From NCBI GenBank assembly GCA_023435435.1, contig JAEYRW010000142.1:1-5418 (forward strand): a stretch of 5,418 bases of DNA, given 5' to 3'. The notes below the pieces were generated by a model. The model was not told the DNA's origin, ran no database searches, and was given only the letters and a program-made list of their open reading frames with translations. This document shows, in pieces, positions 1 to 5,418 of this stretch. The position numbers and the translations under genes were made by a program. How positions within the stretch are numbered: the stretch's first letter is position 1; each line of letters opens with the position of its first letter. Source of the DNA: Bacillota bacterium. GTDB taxonomy: Bacteria > Bacillota > Clostridia > Christensenellales > Aristaeellaceae.

Positions 1-1
1 G

Positions 2-1486
2 CCCACACCTGTGGCGACGGAGGCCGCAAGCCTCCAGAACGTGACCGCGTCCGCCGCCCAGACGATGGCGGCGACGGCCACGCCGTCCGCCAAGCCCACG
101 TCCGAACCGACGGTCGGGCCTACTGAGGCACGCACGCTTGCGCCGACCGTCGAGCCGACGGGTGGCCCCACGCCCGCGCCGACCGCGGTGCCCACAGCCG
201 AACCGACCGCGGTGCCCACAGCCGCGCCGACCGTGACGCCCACAGTCGAACCGACTGCCGCGCCGACTGCCGAACCCACGGCGGCGCCGAGCAAGCTCGA
301 CACGCCCGCACCCGCGCAGCCGAGCGCGGAACCGACGCTGCTGGACATTCCGCTCGAGCCCTCGCCCGCGCCGACCCTCAAGCCCGCCGGGCTGGCGATT
401 GTGTACCACACCAGCAACGGCGTGGGCTACCACGTCAGGAGCACCTGTGTGGGCATGTCCGGCGCGAAGCCGTATACCTTCGCGGAATCTGTGGCGGCCG
501 GTTACCATTCCTGCGGCAACTGCAATCCGCCGGACGAGTCGCTGCTGACCACGGACGAGCCGGTGGTCTGGGTGGATGCGGACAACGTCTATCATACCAG
601 CGACGAATGCGCCGCGTTTGTGGGCCAGTACAAGCTCATGACGCTGAAGGACGCGTACGAAAGCGGCGCGACGCCCTGCGGCGAATGCGGCGCGACCTCG
701 TACATATACCAGCCCGAGACCGTGCAGCCCACCGTCGCGCCCACTGCGGGGCCGACGCCCGCGCCCACCGAGGCCCCCACGGCGGAACCCACCGAGGCCC
801 CCACGGCCGAGCCGACGTCCGCGTCTGCTGCGGCATCCACAATAGAGCCGACGCCCGCCGCCAACGTGGAGCCCACCGCGGGCACCGACTGGATGGACGA
901 TGTGCTTTTGCCCACGCTGAAGCCCGCCGGCGAGGCGATTGTGTACCACACGAGCAATGGAAAGGCGTACCACGTGGCCGCGACGTGCGTGGGCATGTCC
1001 GGCGCCAAGCCCTACACCCTCGCGGCGTGCGTTGCAGACGGCTACCGTGCCTGCGGGTACTGCAATCCCCCCGCGGAGGATCTCATCGGACAGGACTGCG
1101 CCTGGGTTGACGAGGCCGGCGTCTGCCACGTCTCGGACGAATGCGAATCCTTCGATGGCCAGTATCGGCTCGTGCCGCTTACCGAAGCGGTTTCGGAAGG
1201 GCTTGCCCTCTGCCCCGATTGCGGCATGGACAAGCTGGCGGCAACGTATCTGGAGAAGAAAGCCGCCGAGGACGCGGCGCTCATGGAGCTTGCAAAGTCC
1301 GTTACGGTCTACTACAATGATAATTCGAAGTATTACCATACCGCGGATTCCTGCGTGAACATGCCCTCCGCCGACGCGCATACGCTTTACGACGCGCTGG
1401 AAAAGGGACTTAAAAGGTGCAAACGCTGCAACCCGCCGACGCTCGATGATCTTCGGGATCAGCTGGAGAACGGCACGGAAAACTGA
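2..1486 (+). CDS. Pro/Thr-stalked protein with five His-Cys-Cys-Cys modules (5' end missing)
   Basis: The frame is open from the window edge (codons Pro-Thr-Pro-Val from position 2) and continues the Pro-Thr pattern, so the GTG at 11 is not a credible start; the true start and any signal peptide lie upstream. 494 residues are visible, numbered here from position 2. Order: Pro/Thr stalk (about 27-112), module A1 (134-177), module B1 (189-230), second stalk (243-292), A2 (314-357), B2 (367-408), a short charged, probably helical stretch (409-433), A3 (434-479), charged tail. Each module has H-x4-C-x(21 or 22)-C-x2-C, for example H144, C149, C171 and C174 in A1, which looks like a metal-binding or small zinc-ribbon-like fold. 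Similar 'YH....C ... A...G...C..C' modules occur, as I recall, in uncharacterised clostridial surface proteins. Function is unknown. Pro-Thr stalks suggest an extracellular location. The stop TGA at 1484-1486 is 77 bases before the preferred start of the next gene. Confidence 0.85.
   Translation, partial: PTPVATEAASLQNVTASAAQTMAATATPSAKPTSEPTVGPTEARTLAPTVEPTGGPTPAPTAVPTAEPTAVPTAAPTVTPTVEPTAAPTAEPTAAPSKLDTPAPAQPSAEPTLLDIPLEPSPAPTLKPAGLAIVYHTSNGVGYHVRSTCVGMSGAKPYTFAESVAAGYHSCGNCNPPDESLLTTDEPVVWVDADNVYHTSDECAAFVGQYKLMTLKDAYESGATPCGECGATSYIYQPETVQPTVAPTAGPTPAPTEAPTAEPTEAPTAEPTSASAAASTIEPTPAANVEPTAGTDWMDDVLLPTLKPAGEAIVYHTSNGKAYHVAATCVGMSGAKPYTLAACVADGYRACGYCNPPAEDLIGQDCAWVDEAGVCHVSDECESFDGQYRLVPLTEAVSEGLALCPDCGMDKLAATYLEKKAAEDAALMELAKSVTVYYNDNSKYYHTADSCVNMPSADAHTLYDALEKGLKRCKRCNPPTLDDLRDQLENGTEN
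80..337 (+). repeat. Pro/Thr-rich stalk 1 coding repeat
   Basis: This stretch encodes a run of PTxxPT-type units (x mostly Ala, Glu, Val). At DNA level it includes a near-perfect 24-base tandem repeat at 179-202 and 203-226, matching in the first 22 bases. Such segments in bacterial surface proteins usually form extended, flexible spacers, and their threonines are possible O-glycosylation sites. Copy number in such tracts can change by slippage or recombination. Confidence 0.85.
377..532 (+). repeat. Internal duplication, copy 1 (LKPAG plus module A1)
   Basis: The segment starting CTCAAGCCCGCCGG recurs 540 bases downstream (917-1072, starting CTGAAGCCCGCCGG). The DNA similarity is strong through the VYHTSNG and TCVGMSGAKPYT parts. 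The exact in-frame 180-codon offset shows that a whole stalk-A-B unit was duplicated within the gene. Confidence 0.85.
728..877 (+). repeat. Pro/Thr-rich stalk 2 coding repeat
   Basis: A second, shorter Pro/Thr stalk of about 50 residues separates the first A-B module pair from the second. It contains a 24-base tandem repeat at 764-787 and 788-811 (coding PTEAPTAE twice), with only two third-codon-position differences. The composition matches stalk 1, so the whole unit (stalk plus A plus B) probably arose by duplication. Confidence 0.8.
917..1072 (+). repeat. Internal duplication, copy 2 (LKPAG plus module A2)
   Basis: Second copy of the segment at 377-532, same strand and frame. The module core is better conserved than the partner B modules, so either A is under stronger constraint or part of A was homogenised by gene conversion. 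Confidence 0.85.
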
Positions 1487-1502
1487 CGACATGGGGATCA
1501 AG

Positions 1503-1527
1503 GGGGCCGCGCATGCGCACGGTCCCC
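1503..1527 (+). other. GC-only hairpin between genes 1 and 2
   Basis: GGGGCCG (1503-1509) can pair with CGGTCCCC (1520-1527) with one bulged T. The 10-base loop and the last stem base include the palindrome GCGCATGCGC (1509-1518). A short TTTT run follows at 1535-1538, too distant and short for a convincing intrinsic terminator. The hairpin would bury the ATG at 1513, which is one reason to prefer the later start for gene 2. It may be chance in GC-rich DNA. Confidence 0.35.
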
Positions 1528-1553
1528 GCGCCCGTTTTCAGGCGCACCCCGCC

Positions 1554-1559
1554 GGGAGG
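1554..1559 (+). promoter_or_regulatory. Ribosome-binding site deciding the gene 2 start
   Basis: GGGAGG ends four bases before the ATG at 1564. The alternative ATG at 1513 has only a G-run (AGGGGG, 1501-1506) in front. The GGAGG core is also present ahead of the third gene, which supports 1564 as the start. Confidence 0.55.
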
Positions 1560-1563
1560 CGCG

Positions 1564-3456
1564 ATGGGAGGAATTCTTCTTTTAGCCGGGTTCGAGTTCT
1601 TGGGTGTGCTGACCGCGTGGCGGCTCTTTTCGCGCTGCGGCACCGTGGCCCGCGTCTGGCTGGGACTTTCGCTGGGCCTCATTATGATGATGTGGTTCCC
1701 GGCGCTTTTTGCGTTTTTCTTTGATTTTACGGTAATTGCCCAGTGGCTGGGCCTGGCGCTGGCCTTCGTCTGCGCGGCCGCCGCCTGGCGCTTCGCCAAG
1801 GGCCCCGAGGGCGAGCCGGATGCGGACATTCCCTGGAAGCTCCTTCTCGCGCTGGTTTTGCCCCTGCTTGTCGTTTCGGTGTACATGCAGTATACCCACA
1901 CGCTCCGGGAAGTGGACGGCGCGCTCAACGTGGGACAGTCCACCTACGGCGACCTCTGTCTGCATCTGGGCATCGCGACGGGTCTTCGCAACGCCAGCTT
2001 TCCGCCCACCTACACCCTCATTCAGGGCGTGGAGCTGGGCTATCCCTTCCTTTCGGACGCGCTGGCCGCGTCGATGCTTCTGTTCGGCACGGGACTTTCC
2101 GCCGCGTTCGTCGTCTCCGGCTCCCTCATGATGCTTCTCGTGTACGCGGGCTTCGCGATCTTCGCGTGGGAACTGACCCACCGGAAGCTTGCGGTGGCCC
2201 TGGCGTTTTTCCTGCTGTTTTTGAATGGCGGACTCGGCTTCCTCTACGTGTTTGACCGCGTGACCGAGGATTCCTCGATGCTGCGCGCGGTGTTCGAGGG
2301 CTATTACCACACGCCCACCAACATGCCGGACCTCAACCTCCGCTGGGTGAACGTGATCTGCGACCTGTTTATCCCCCAGCGCACGCTGCTGGCAGGCTGG
2401 ACGACGGTCATTCCCGCGCTGTTTCTCCTGACGCGCGCCATGCGCTCGGGCAGGCGTTCGGAATTTGTCGTGCTGGGCGTCTGGGCGGGCGCGATGCCCA
2501 TGATCCATACCCACTCCTTCCTGGCGCTGGGGCTGATCTCCATGGGCGCTGTGGTTCCGCACGTCATTCGCGCCCGTGGGGAGGACCGGGCGAACGCTCT
2601 GCTGAACTTCATGCTTTACGGCGTTATCGCCGCCGCGCTTGCGCTGCCGCAGCTTCTCAAGTGGACGTTCCCGCAGACTGCGGAAGGCGGGTCCCTGGGC
2701 GTTCTTCTCAACTGGGTTAACAACAACGGGGATAACACGTTCAAGGACAACTATTTCTGGTTCTGGATCAAAAACGTGGGCATTGTCTACCTTCTGATCG
2801 TGCCCGCCGCGCTCAACATGGGCAAAACCGCCCGGGCGCTGGCTCTGGGCGCGCTCACGGTCTACATCGTTGCGGAAATCGTCCAGTTCCAACCCAATCC
2901 CTACGACAACAACAAGCTTTTCGTGGTTGCGTTTCTCACCGTCATGCCCATGGTCGGCGCGTTCCTCGCGCGGATTTGGGACAGGCTGAAGGGTCTTCGC
3001 TGCCGGGCCTATTTCCTCGCCCTGTTCATGCTCGTCTCCACCATTTCGGGGGCCATGTCCATCGGGCGCGAAATGATTTCCGATTATCAGCTGTTTTCTG
3101 CCGACGAAGCCGCCGCGGGCGCCTATGCCGATGCCCAGACGCCGCGCGACGCGGTCTTCCTCACGGGGGATCAGCACAACGATCCCATCGCGGCGCTCGC
3201 GGGGCGGCAGATCGTGTGCGGAACGGGCAGTTACCTCTACTTTCACGGGATCGATTATTCCACTCAGGCGCGGGACGTGAAGCTCATGTACGAACAGCCC
3301 GCCGAAAACGAGGCGTTGTTTGAACAATACGGCGTCAATTACGTCTATCTTTCGAGCTATGAGCGCGGCGATTTTGCGGTCGACACCCTGTATTTCGAGG
3401 CGAACGGCGAGCTTGTGTTCCAGAGTGGAGACGTCTATATTTATAAATTAACATGA
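1564..3456 (+). CDS. Polytopic membrane protein, putative GT-C-type glycosyltransferase
   Basis: 630 residues from ATG 1564; an in-frame ATG at 1513 would add 17 non-hydrophobic residues and has a weaker ribosome site. From residue 2 the protein enters a hydrophobic helix, and about 13-15 membrane segments follow up to residue 500. A large loop after the fourth segment carries TYGDLCLHL (127-135) and LGYPFLSD (158-165). Later come NGGLGF (221-226), PQRTLLAGW (271-279), HTHSF (315-319) and DNNK (448-451). Residues 512-630 form a soluble domain with AGRQIVCGTGSYL (546-558) and QYGVNYVYLSSYERG (588-602). This layout, with an acidic residue in the first large outer loop and a C-terminal soluble domain, fits GT-C enzymes that use lipid-linked sugars at the outer membrane face. 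The motif set resembles a family of uncharacterised bacterial membrane proteins I recognise only by pattern. Donor, acceptor and activity are unknown. It follows gene 1 on the same strand and could be co-transcribed. Confidence 0.8.
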   Translation: MGGILLLAGFEFLGVLTAWRLFSRCGTVARVWLGLSLGLIMMMWFPALFAFFFDFTVIAQWLGLALAFVCAAAAWRFAKGPEGEPDADIPWKLLLALVLPLLVVSVYMQYTHTLREVDGALNVGQSTYGDLCLHLGIATGLRNASFPPTYTLIQGVELGYPFLSDALAASMLLFGTGLSAAFVVSGSLMMLLVYAGFAIFAWELTHRKLAVALAFFLLFLNGGLGFLYVFDRVTEDSSMLRAVFEGYYHTPTNMPDLNLRWVNVICDLFIPQRTLLAGWTTVIPALFLLTRAMRSGRRSEFVVLGVWAGAMPMIHTHSFLALGLISMGAVVPHVIRARGEDRANALLNFMLYGVIAAALALPQLLKWTFPQTAEGGSLGVLLNWVNNNGDNTFKDNYFWFWIKNVGIVYLLIVPAALNMGKTARALALGALTVYIVAEIVQFQPNPYDNNKLFVVAFLTVMPMVGAFLARIWDRLKGLRCRAYFLALFMLVSTISGAMSIGREMISDYQLFSADEAAAGAYADAQTPRDAVFLTGDQHNDPIAALAGRQIVCGTGSYLYFHGIDYSTQARDVKLMYEQPAENEALFEQYGVNYVYLSSYERGDFAVDTLYFEANGELVFQSGDVYIYKLT

Positions 3457-3468
3457 TGGATGTATACT
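3440..3468 (+). promoter_or_regulatory. Candidate sigma-A-type promoter for the lipoprotein gene
   Basis: TTTATA (3440-3445, four of six matches to TTGACA) and TATACT (3463-3468, five of six matches to TATAAT) are separated by 17 bases. They sit in a short AT-rich island covering the last codons of gene 2 and the gap, which stands out in otherwise GC-rich DNA. Transcription would begin near 3475, shortly before the GGAGG. Read-through from gene 2 is also possible. Confidence 0.5.
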
Positions 3469-3486
3469 GAGAAGCGAATCCTTGAC

Positions 3487-3491
3487 GGAGG
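3487..3491 (+). promoter_or_regulatory. Ribosome-binding site deciding the gene 3 start
   Basis: GGAGG lies eight bases before the ATG at 3500. The in-frame TTG at 3482 lies before this site and would place it inside the coding region, so ATG 3500 is chosen; it also gives a clean lipoprotein signal peptide. Confidence 0.8.
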
Positions 3492-3499
3492 TTCTCAAA

Positions 3500-5299
3500 A
3501 TGTGGAAAAGAGCCGCGCTTGCGGTCGCGCTTGCGGCGCTTCTGGCGCTGACGGCCGGCTGCACGGCCAGTGATACGGATGTCGACGCAGAGCCGTCCGA
3601 CGACTTTGTGGACATCGTCGTCCCTTACGCCACCACCACCATCTCGCCCGACGCCACGCAGGCGCCCGACGCGCTGCTCATCGGCTCGGACGGACAGGTC
3701 ATCCTCAACGACGCATCGGTCCTCACCGACGGGCTCGAAAGCGACGAGACGTCGGAAACGGCGACCGTCGCCAAGTACGAGCAGCTTCGTCTGGGCGACG
3801 CGTCCGCGGCGGTTTCAAACCTGCAGACCCGGCTTGCCGAGCTCGGTTATTTTTCGGGCGGTGTGTCCGGCATCTTTGACGAGGCGACGGAAAAGGCCGT
3901 GAAACTCTTCGAACGCAGCTATGGCATCATGCAGACGGGCATCGCCACCGCGGCGTTTCAGGAGCGGCTGTATTCGGATGCCGCGCTGAGCTACGGCAGC
4001 GACGCGTACAACCAGGTCGTGGACGCGCAGTACAAAAAGCTCGAGGAGGGCGACGTGGGGTCCGCGGTGATCGCGCTTCAGACGCGCCTTCAGGAGCTTG
4101 GTTATCCCATCGCGGAGGTCACGGGCGTCTACGACGACCAGACCGTGAAGGCCGTCCGGAAGTTCTATAAAATGTACGGCTACAAGGCGCGGGATTACGC
4201 CATTGTGGATCTCCAGAAGGTGCTCTATGCAGACGACGCCAAGCCCTACGATGCCGGTACGGCCGCGGAGGACGATGCGACGTCCGCGCCCGAGACGAGT
4301 CAGGACTATGGCCTGAAGCTCGGCGACACGGGGACGCGCGTCACGCAGCTTCAGATCCGCCTCAAGGAGCTTGGGTACCTGACGGAGGCCACGGGCACGT
4401 ATGATCAGGCCACCGCGGACGCCGTCAGTCAGTTTGAGATTGCCTGCAGGCTGGAAGCCGACGGGGCCGCGTCCGAGGACCTTCAGCGGCAGCTCTATGC
4501 CGAGGACGCGCCCAAGGCCGGCGAGACGAAGCAGATTTATGCGCTCCTTCAATGGGGCGATTCCGGCGACGCGGTGACGAAACTGCAAGCGCGGCTCAAG
4601 GAGCTGGGGTACTACGCGGGCGAAACGGACGGAGTGTTCAGCGACGAGCTGGTCGCCATTGTGAAGCGGTTCCAATCCACGGCCGGACTCGACGAAACGG
4701 GCGTCGCATCCGTGGATTTGCAGGAGCTCCTCTTCTCCGATTCCGCGCCCCTTTCGCCCGCGAAGGCCGCCGAGGCCCAGGAGGACGCCGCCGCCGCGGA
4801 AGTGGTCATTACGCCTCTGATGACCGGGGATTCCGGTGAGAGCGTGGTGGCGCTTCAGACGCGGCTCTCCGAGCTTGGATATTATGCGGGCACCCTCGAC
4901 GGGGCGTTCGGTTCCGGCACCCAGAAGGCCGTCGAGAAGTTCCAGAAGGCCGTCGGCGTGTCCCAAAATGGCGAAGCGTCCGCGGACCTCATCAACCTTC
5001 TTGATTCCGATGTCGCGCCCACGTCGGGCGCGGCGTACGGCGCCACCGAGGGCAAGTACGCCCTCCTCGCGCCCGGCGATACCAGCGACAGCGTCATCGA
5101 GCTGCAAAGGCGGCTCTGGGAACTCGGCTACCTCGCAAAAGAGGACATCGCCGACTCCATTGGCACCTATGAGGATGCCACCGCCGCATCCGTCAACGCA
5201 GTCATGAAGGCCGCGGGCTTCGAGCTCCGCGACGGCCGCGCCTCCGCCGAGTTCCAGGCATTTCTCTTTTCAAAGGCTGCGGAGGCCGTGAAAAAGTGA
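3500..5299 (+). CDS. Lipoprotein with six peptidoglycan-binding_1-like repeats
   Basis: 599 residues. The N-terminus is a lipoprotein signal peptide: MWKR, a hydrophobic Ala/Leu stretch, and the lipobox LTAGC with the lipidated cysteine at 21. An acidic, low-complexity linker (22-92) follows. Six repeats start near residues 93, 178, 270, 347, 436 and 520, each with G-D-x5-V-x2-L-Q-x-R-L-x-E-L-G-Y, then a G-x-[YF] turn and A-V-x-x-F helix typical of the PF01471 peptidoglycan-binding fold; repeat 6 is degenerate. No hydrolase, amidase, transpeptidase or other catalytic domain is seen. In this family the repeats usually target an enzyme such as SleB to the wall; here the protein is all binding modules, so a wall-tethering, scaffold or partner-recruiting role is inferred. 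The gene starts 43 bases after gene 2 and may have its own promoter. Confidence 0.88.
   Translation: MWKRAALAVALAALLALTAGCTASDTDVDAEPSDDFVDIVVPYATTTISPDATQAPDALLIGSDGQVILNDASVLTDGLESDETSETATVAKYEQLRLGDASAAVSNLQTRLAELGYFSGGVSGIFDEATEKAVKLFERSYGIMQTGIATAAFQERLYSDAALSYGSDAYNQVVDAQYKKLEEGDVGSAVIALQTRLQELGYPIAEVTGVYDDQTVKAVRKFYKMYGYKARDYAIVDLQKVLYADDAKPYDAGTAAEDDATSAPETSQDYGLKLGDTGTRVTQLQIRLKELGYLTEATGTYDQATADAVSQFEIACRLEADGAASEDLQRQLYAEDAPKAGETKQIYALLQWGDSGDAVTKLQARLKELGYYAGETDGVFSDELVAIVKRFQSTAGLDETGVASVDLQELLFSDSAPLSPAKAAEAQEDAAAAEVVITPLMTGDSGESVVALQTRLSELGYYAGTLDGAFGSGTQKAVEKFQKAVGVSQNGEASADLINLLDSDVAPTSGAAYGATEGKYALLAPGDTSDSVIELQRRLWELGYLAKEDIADSIGTYEDATAASVNAVMKAAGFELRDGRASAEFQAFLFSKAAEAVKK
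3776..5278 (+). repeat. Six tandem peptidoglycan-binding repeat units
   Basis: Units lie at about 3776-3985, 4031-4234, 4307-4510, 4538-4744, 4805-5017 and 5057-5278, joined by Ala/Asp/Glu-rich spacers of variable length. Units 1, 3, 4 and 5 are the closest to the family pattern. Unit 2 has a modified end (KMYGYKARDYAIVDLQ). Unit 6 has a few inserted residues before its G-T-Y turn and lacks the usual A-V-x-x-F, reading V-N-A-V-M instead. Confidence 0.85.
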
Positions 5300-5307
5300 G
5301 GGAACGC

Positions 5308-5330
5308 GCAGGGGAGGCGGCGCCCCCTGC
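5308..5330 (+). terminator. Hairpin 1 downstream of the lipoprotein gene
   Basis: GCAGGGG (5308-5314) pairs perfectly with CCCCTGC (5324-5330) across a 9-base loop, beginning eight bases after the stop codon. No T-run follows, so it is not a classical intrinsic terminator. It may stabilise the mRNA end or act with the next two hairpins. Confidence 0.45.
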
Positions 5331-5337
5331 AACCCCT

Positions 5338-5362
5338 GCCAAAGGCCCGGTAACCCTTTGGC
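5338..5362 (+). terminator. Hairpin 2 downstream of the lipoprotein gene
   Basis: GCCAAAGG (5338-5345) pairs perfectly with CCTTTGGC (5355-5362), loop of 9 bases. Again no T-run on the + strand follows directly. The CCAAAGG...CCTTTGG type of intergenic hairpin next to C-rich runs is a pattern I associate with GC-rich Clostridia, from memory only. Confidence 0.5.
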
Positions 5363-5383
5363 ATCCCATACTGATTGTGGGAT
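5363..5383 (+). other. Hairpin 3 downstream of the lipoprotein gene
   Basis: ATCCCATA (5363-5370) pairs with TGTGGGAT (5376-5383) with one G-T wobble and a 5-base loop, directly abutting hairpin 2. An AT-rich stretch (ATTGAATATT, 5384-5393) follows. The rest of the window to 5418 is GC-rich with no gene visible. Confidence 0.45.
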
Positions 5384-5418
5384 ATTGAATATTCCGTCGG
5401 CGGCGCGGGGGTCCAAAC

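Larger units (their letters stand above)
401..1438 (+). other. Array of five H-x4-C-x(21-22)-C-x2-C modules
   Basis: Modules lie at 401-532 (A1), 566-691 (B1), 941-1072 (A2), 1100-1225 (B2) and 1301-1438 (A3). Type A has YH-x4-C, then 21 residues, then C-x2-C-N-P-P. Type B starts with W-V-D, has H-x4-C in an HxSDEC context, then 22 residues and C-x2-C-G. A1 and A2 match at 33 of 44 residues; B1 and B2 at 20 of 42. All five keep all four His/Cys positions, which argues for a structural or metal-binding role. Metal binding is inferred from residue spacing; oxidised cysteines forming disulfides outside the cell are an alternative. Confidence 0.8.

Noticed and set aside
80..337. CRISPR-like or minisatellite array
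   Set aside because: The periodicity is codon-based (PTxxPT), in frame within a coding sequence, without distinct spacers.
607..1110. 167-codon + strand frame inside gene 1
   Set aside because: It is an Arg/His/Ala-rich frame-shifted reading of the Pro/Thr and module region; the conserved His/Cys modules belong to the other frame.
1446..1724. 92-codon + strand frame spanning the junction of genes 1 and 2
   Set aside because: It overlaps both real genes, has no ribosome site and shows no recognisable domain; it is a shadow frame.
1410..1943. 177-codon - strand frame across the junction of genes 1 and 2
   Set aside because: Ser/Arg/Pro-rich antisense translation with no domain, overlapping two well-supported genes.
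1582..3327. 581-codon open frame on the - strand, opposite the membrane-protein gene
   Set aside because: Its translation is rich in Arg, Gly, His and Glu with no domain or membrane pattern, as expected of the antisense of a GC-rich gene. The + strand frame has coherent membrane helices and motifs.
3482..3487. TTGACG as a promoter -35 box or TTG as the lipoprotein start
   Set aside because: It abuts the GGAGG ribosome site, no matching -10 box lies at a suitable distance before the start, and starting at TTG would place the ribosome site inside the gene.
3815..5107. 430-codon open frame on the - strand, opposite the lipoprotein gene
   Set aside because: It is a mirror of the repeated peptidoglycan-binding units, giving a periodic Leu/Arg-rich translation without any recognisable domain.

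Overview
The window looks like a piece of a GC-rich bacterial chromosome carrying three genes, all on the + strand and all predicted to act at or outside the cytoplasmic membrane. The combination of long Pro-Thr linkers, His/Cys zinc-finger-like extracellular repeats, a lipoprotein built of tandem peptidoglycan-binding repeats and GGAGG ribosome-binding sites points to a Gram-positive, high-GC member of the Clostridia (gut or rumen type). That placement is an inference from style; no rRNA or other marker is present.

Layout. Positions 2-1486 hold the 3' part of a gene whose start lies upstream of the window. Its product has two Pro/Thr-rich stalks and five copies of a small module, H-x4-C-x(21-22)-C-x2-C, arranged A-B, stalk, A-B, A. 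Positions 1564-3456 (possibly from 1513) encode a polytopic membrane protein of about 630 residues with roughly 13-15 hydrophobic segments and a C-terminal soluble domain. It resembles uncharacterised GT-C-type membrane glycosyltransferases. After a 43-base gap with an AT-rich promoter candidate, positions 3500-5299 encode a 599-residue lipoprotein with six peptidoglycan-binding_1-like repeats and no catalytic domain. The last 119 bases (5300-5418) contain no gene but three hairpins in a row.

How they may work together. All three fit a cell-envelope theme: a Thr-rich stalked surface protein, a membrane enzyme that could transfer sugars outside the membrane, and a wall-binding lipoprotein. The most interesting testable idea is that the Thr-rich stalks of the first protein are glycosylated by the GT-C-like neighbour; nothing in the sequence proves this. 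No mobile element, CRISPR array, tRNA or rRNA was seen.
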